The position numbers were made by a program, and so were the translations under genes. From assembly GCF_020707265.1 (NCBI RefSeq), contig NZ_JAJFEQ010000005.1, forward strand, positions 310,001 to 374,000: DNA of 64,000 bases. The letters are read 5' to 3'. The notes beneath the pieces were generated by a model. It saw nothing but the letters and a program-made list of their open reading frames with translations. It made no database searches and had not been told where the DNA came from. Positions 62,218-64,000 of this stretch are shown in pieces; positions within the stretch are counted from its first letter, which is position 1; every line of letters starts with the position of its first letter. Origin of the DNA: Massilia sp. IC2-477. Its GTDB lineage: Bacteria > Pseudomonadota > Gammaproteobacteria > Burkholderiales > Burkholderiaceae_D.

Positions 62218-63645
62218 ATGGACAAGCCGCGCAAGGACACATTCCTGCTGGCCGCCGGCGTGCTCGGCGCCTTCGGCGCAGGGCTCGCGGCGGGCCGCAG
62301 CATCGCCAGGGCCGCCGGCCCCGGCACCACGAACGACGGGCTGCCTCGCGCCAGCCTGCTCGACACCCTCGCCCTCGGCCTCGAGGTCTTCGCTCCCCTG
62401 GTGGCGCAAGGCGTCATCATTCGCCGCCCGCCGATGGTGGCCCTGGCGGAGCGGCTCGACCTCGACCGCCGTGCCGTGCAGCGCATGCAGAAGCTGCGCG
62501 ACAAGTACGGACGCGGTCCGCTGATGCTGCCGCTGCCGATCCGCCAGCAGGCGGTGGTGCTCGACCCCGGGCATGCCAAGCGGGTGCTGGACGAATCGCC
62601 CAAGCCCTTCTCTCCTGCCAGCACCGAGAAGCGCGCCGCGCTCGCGCATTTCGAGCCGCAGGGCGTGCTGCTGTCCACCGGCGCACAGCGTAGCGAGCGG
62701 CGCCGCTTCAACGAGGCCGCGCTCGACACCGCCAACCCGATGCACCGCATGGCCGCCGGCTTCCTTCCGCTCGTCGAGGAGGAGGCCGCAGCCATGCTGG
62801 CCGCGGCGCGCGACAAGGGAAGCCTTGACTGGGACACCTGGTCGCAAGCCTGGTACCGCATGTTCCGCCGTGTGGTCCTGGGCAACAGCGCAGCGGACGA
62901 CCACGCACTGCAGGCGATGATCACGCGCCTGCGCGGCGCCGCCAACTGGGCCGGCTTCCACCCCACCATGCGGGCAAAACGCGAACGCTTCCTGGCGCGC
63001 ATCCAGGAGTACCTCGACCGGGCGGAAGCGGGCAGCCTGGCCGGCTACATGGCCCACATCCCGCGCAACAGCACGACCGAACCGCGCCAGCAGGTGCCGC
63101 AGTGGCTGTTCGCCTTCGATGCAGCCGTCATCGCCAGCTTCCGGGCCCTGGCCCTGCTCGACAGCCATCCGGAAGCGGCCGGGCGCGTCCGCGCCGAGAT
63201 CGCCGGGCGCCGGGAACAGCACCCCCTGCCCTTCCTGCGCGCCACCGTGCTGGAGGCCCTGCGTCTGTGGCCTACCACGCCCATGATCCTGCGCCAGAGC
63301 ACCGCACGGACGCACTGGGAAGATGGCAGCATGCCGGCCGGGACCGGCGTCCTGATCCATGCCCCTTTCTTCCACCGCGACGACACGCGCCTGCGCGAGG
63401 CCAACCGCTTCGCCCCGGAATTGTGGCTGGACGATAGCGCAGCGCGCGACTGGCCACTGGTCCCCTTCAGCGACGGCCCCGTCACCTGCCCCGGGCGCAA
63501 TCTGGTGCTGATGCTGAGCAGCGCCATGCTGGCGAACGTGCTCGACGGTCGCAAGCTGGCGCTGGCGCCCGGGCGGCGGCTCGATCCGGCGCGCCTGCCG
63601 GGAACGCTGGACAACTACCGGCTGCGTTTCACCGTCGAGGAATGA
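62218..63645 (+). CDS. Cytochrome P450 with atypical I-helix
   Basis: A 475-residue P450. An N-terminal hydrophobic segment (about 8-30) may anchor it. The ExxR motif is at Glu346-Arg349 (EALRLW) and the heme loop FSDGPVTCPG puts the thiolate Cys at 424. The I-helix reads AFDAAVIAS (Asp301), where typical P450s have A/G-G-x-D/E-T-T. The acid is kept but the Thr is replaced by Ala, so the usual proton-delivery alcohol is missing. EryF-type substrate-assisted or peroxygenase-like P450s show similar loss. No redox partner is adjacent. Substrate unknown. Confidence 0.92.
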   Translation: MDKPRKDTFLLAAGVLGAFGAGLAAGRSIARAAGPGTTNDGLPRASLLDTLALGLEVFAPLVAQGVIIRRPPMVALAERLDLDRRAVQRMQKLRDKYGRGPLMLPLPIRQQAVVLDPGHAKRVLDESPKPFSPASTEKRAALAHFEPQGVLLSTGAQRSERRRFNEAALDTANPMHRMAAGFLPLVEEEAAAMLAAARDKGSLDWDTWSQAWYRMFRRVVLGNSAADDHALQAMITRLRGAANWAGFHPTMRAKRERFLARIQEYLDRAEAGSLAGYMAHIPRNSTTEPRQQVPQWLFAFDAAVIASFRALALLDSHPEAAGRVRAEIAGRREQHPLPFLRATVLEALRLWPTTPMILRQSTARTHWEDGSMPAGTGVLIHAPFFHRDDTRLREANRFAPELWLDDSAARDWPLVPFSDGPVTCPGRNLVLMLSSAMLANVLDGRKLALAPGRRLDPARLPGTLDNYRLRFTVEE

Positions 63646-63744
63646 AGCGGCGCCGGCGCGGCCTTGTGTCGCCTCAAGCCGGCTCCCGCCCCGAGGCCGT
63701 AATGTAGAGCTTCCGGCCTTGACGGGCGCCACTCGCATTCCCGC

Positions 63745-64000
63745 ATGACTCCACAACGACGCCTCCGCCGGCACGCGCCGGGCAAGGCGGTTCTCGTGTT
63801 CTCCTTCCTGGGCGGCTACTGCGCCGGCCAGGCCGCGGCCGCGCTGCGCCGGGCGCGCGCCGTGCACCGGGCCACGCGCGCCTTCGACGGGCGGCGCATC
63901 GTGCACAGCGCCAGCGACGCCATCCTGTCGATCGACGAGCATGCCGTGATCCTGCTGGCCAACCCGGCCGCGGCCCAGATGTTCGCGACCAGCGTGGCGG
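63745..64000 (+). CDS. PAS-domain protein, start only (3' end beyond window)
   Basis: The first 85 residues of a longer protein. It begins MTPQRRLRRHAPGKAVLVFSFLGGYCAGQAAAALRRAR with a possible TM or signal-anchor segment (about 14-34), then FDGRRIVHSASDAILSIDEHAVILLANPAAAQMF, a PAS-type sequence. The C-terminal output domain is not in the window: a kinase or a GGDEF protein is likely. Overlap with the upstream P450 is none; the gap is 99 bases. Confidence 0.78.
   Translation, partial: MTPQRRLRRHAPGKAVLVFSFLGGYCAGQAAAALRRARAVHRATRAFDGRRIVHSASDAILSIDEHAVILLANPAAAQMFATSVA

Noticed and set aside
59796..63002. A minus-strand open frame of over 1000 codons opposite the LytS kinase, response regulator and P450 genes
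   Set aside because: It is a GC-rich antisense shadow of three well-supported genes: repetitive His/Arg/Gly/Ala composition, no domain, no ribosome site.

Overview
The window is about 64 kb of GC-rich chromosome from a betaproteobacterium, most likely Oxalobacteraceae of the Massilia/Telluria/Duganella type. This placement is an inference from familiar gene neighbourhoods (glyA-nrdR-minor pilins-ribD, ybgC-tolQRAB-pal-cpoB, orn beside an M48 protease-phhB-rsgA, argF-argG) and from protein similarity to known families. It is ordinary core chromosome, densely packed with short operons. There is no prophage, plasmid region, CRISPR array or intact insertion sequence; the only clear mobile trace is a decayed IS1595-type transposase.

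Layout. 1-6.4 kb (minus strand): serine hydroxymethyltransferase glyA behind what I read as a ZTP (pfl) riboswitch, then nrdR, a five-gene translationally coupled minor-pilin cassette (pilV-pilW-pilX-pilE-like-fimT/gspH) and a partial ribD. 6.4-12.8 kb (plus): ydfG, then the cell-envelope operon ybgC-tolQ-tolR-tolA-tolB-pal-cpoB with a terminator between pal and cpoB, and a tRNA-Lys with a consensus promoter. 12.8-20.2 kb: a small secreted protein, a 58-residue membrane peptide, a chemoreceptor, a cystine/DAACS transporter, a histidine phosphatase, an NAD(P)H-hydrate dehydratase and a Gly/Thr-repeat lipoprotein. 20.3-25.1 kb: a 1405-residue double hybrid histidine kinase and the transposase relic. 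25.2-30.3 kb (minus): an RND efflux permease/adaptor pair and a PAP2-related membrane protein. 30.4-32.1 kb: a DUF475/TerC-like membrane protein, a small anchored protein and a REP doublet. 32.2-38.8 kb: a 772-residue Ala/Glu coiled-coil protein, SrkA kinase, an exported esterase, a YecA/SEC-C protein and an HPP-CBS protein. 38.9-45.2 kb: exported MBL hydrolase, VOC protein, YHYH-excalibur protein, erythromycin-esterase-family protein and a second hybrid kinase. 45.2-53.5 kb: orn, M48 protease, phhB, rsgA, argF, argG, a YkgJ protein, a GIY-YIG protein, an SDR and murB, with two REP doublets. 53.6-64 kb: YajQ, a flavin-dependent nitronate monooxygenase-like enzyme, a PAS-GGDEF-EAL protein, an ArsR/membrane-protein pair, a DHH phosphoesterase, a LytS/LytTR two-component pair, a cytochrome P450 and the start of a PAS protein.

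How the parts fit. Envelope maintenance (Tol-Pal, MurB, RND pump), signalling (two hybrid kinases, LytS/LytTR, MCP, c-di-GMP proteins) and one-carbon/arginine metabolism dominate. The most unusual signals are non-coding or degenerate-domain signals: the ZTP aptamer with an added hairpin and a competing 5' hairpin, REP doublets of two families (one with compensatory changes), a gene whose C-terminus is written by a REP unit, an EAL domain missing metal-site acids, and a P450 lacking the usual I-helix threonine. I did not find a convincing wholly new multi-gene system; the findings give the best leads.
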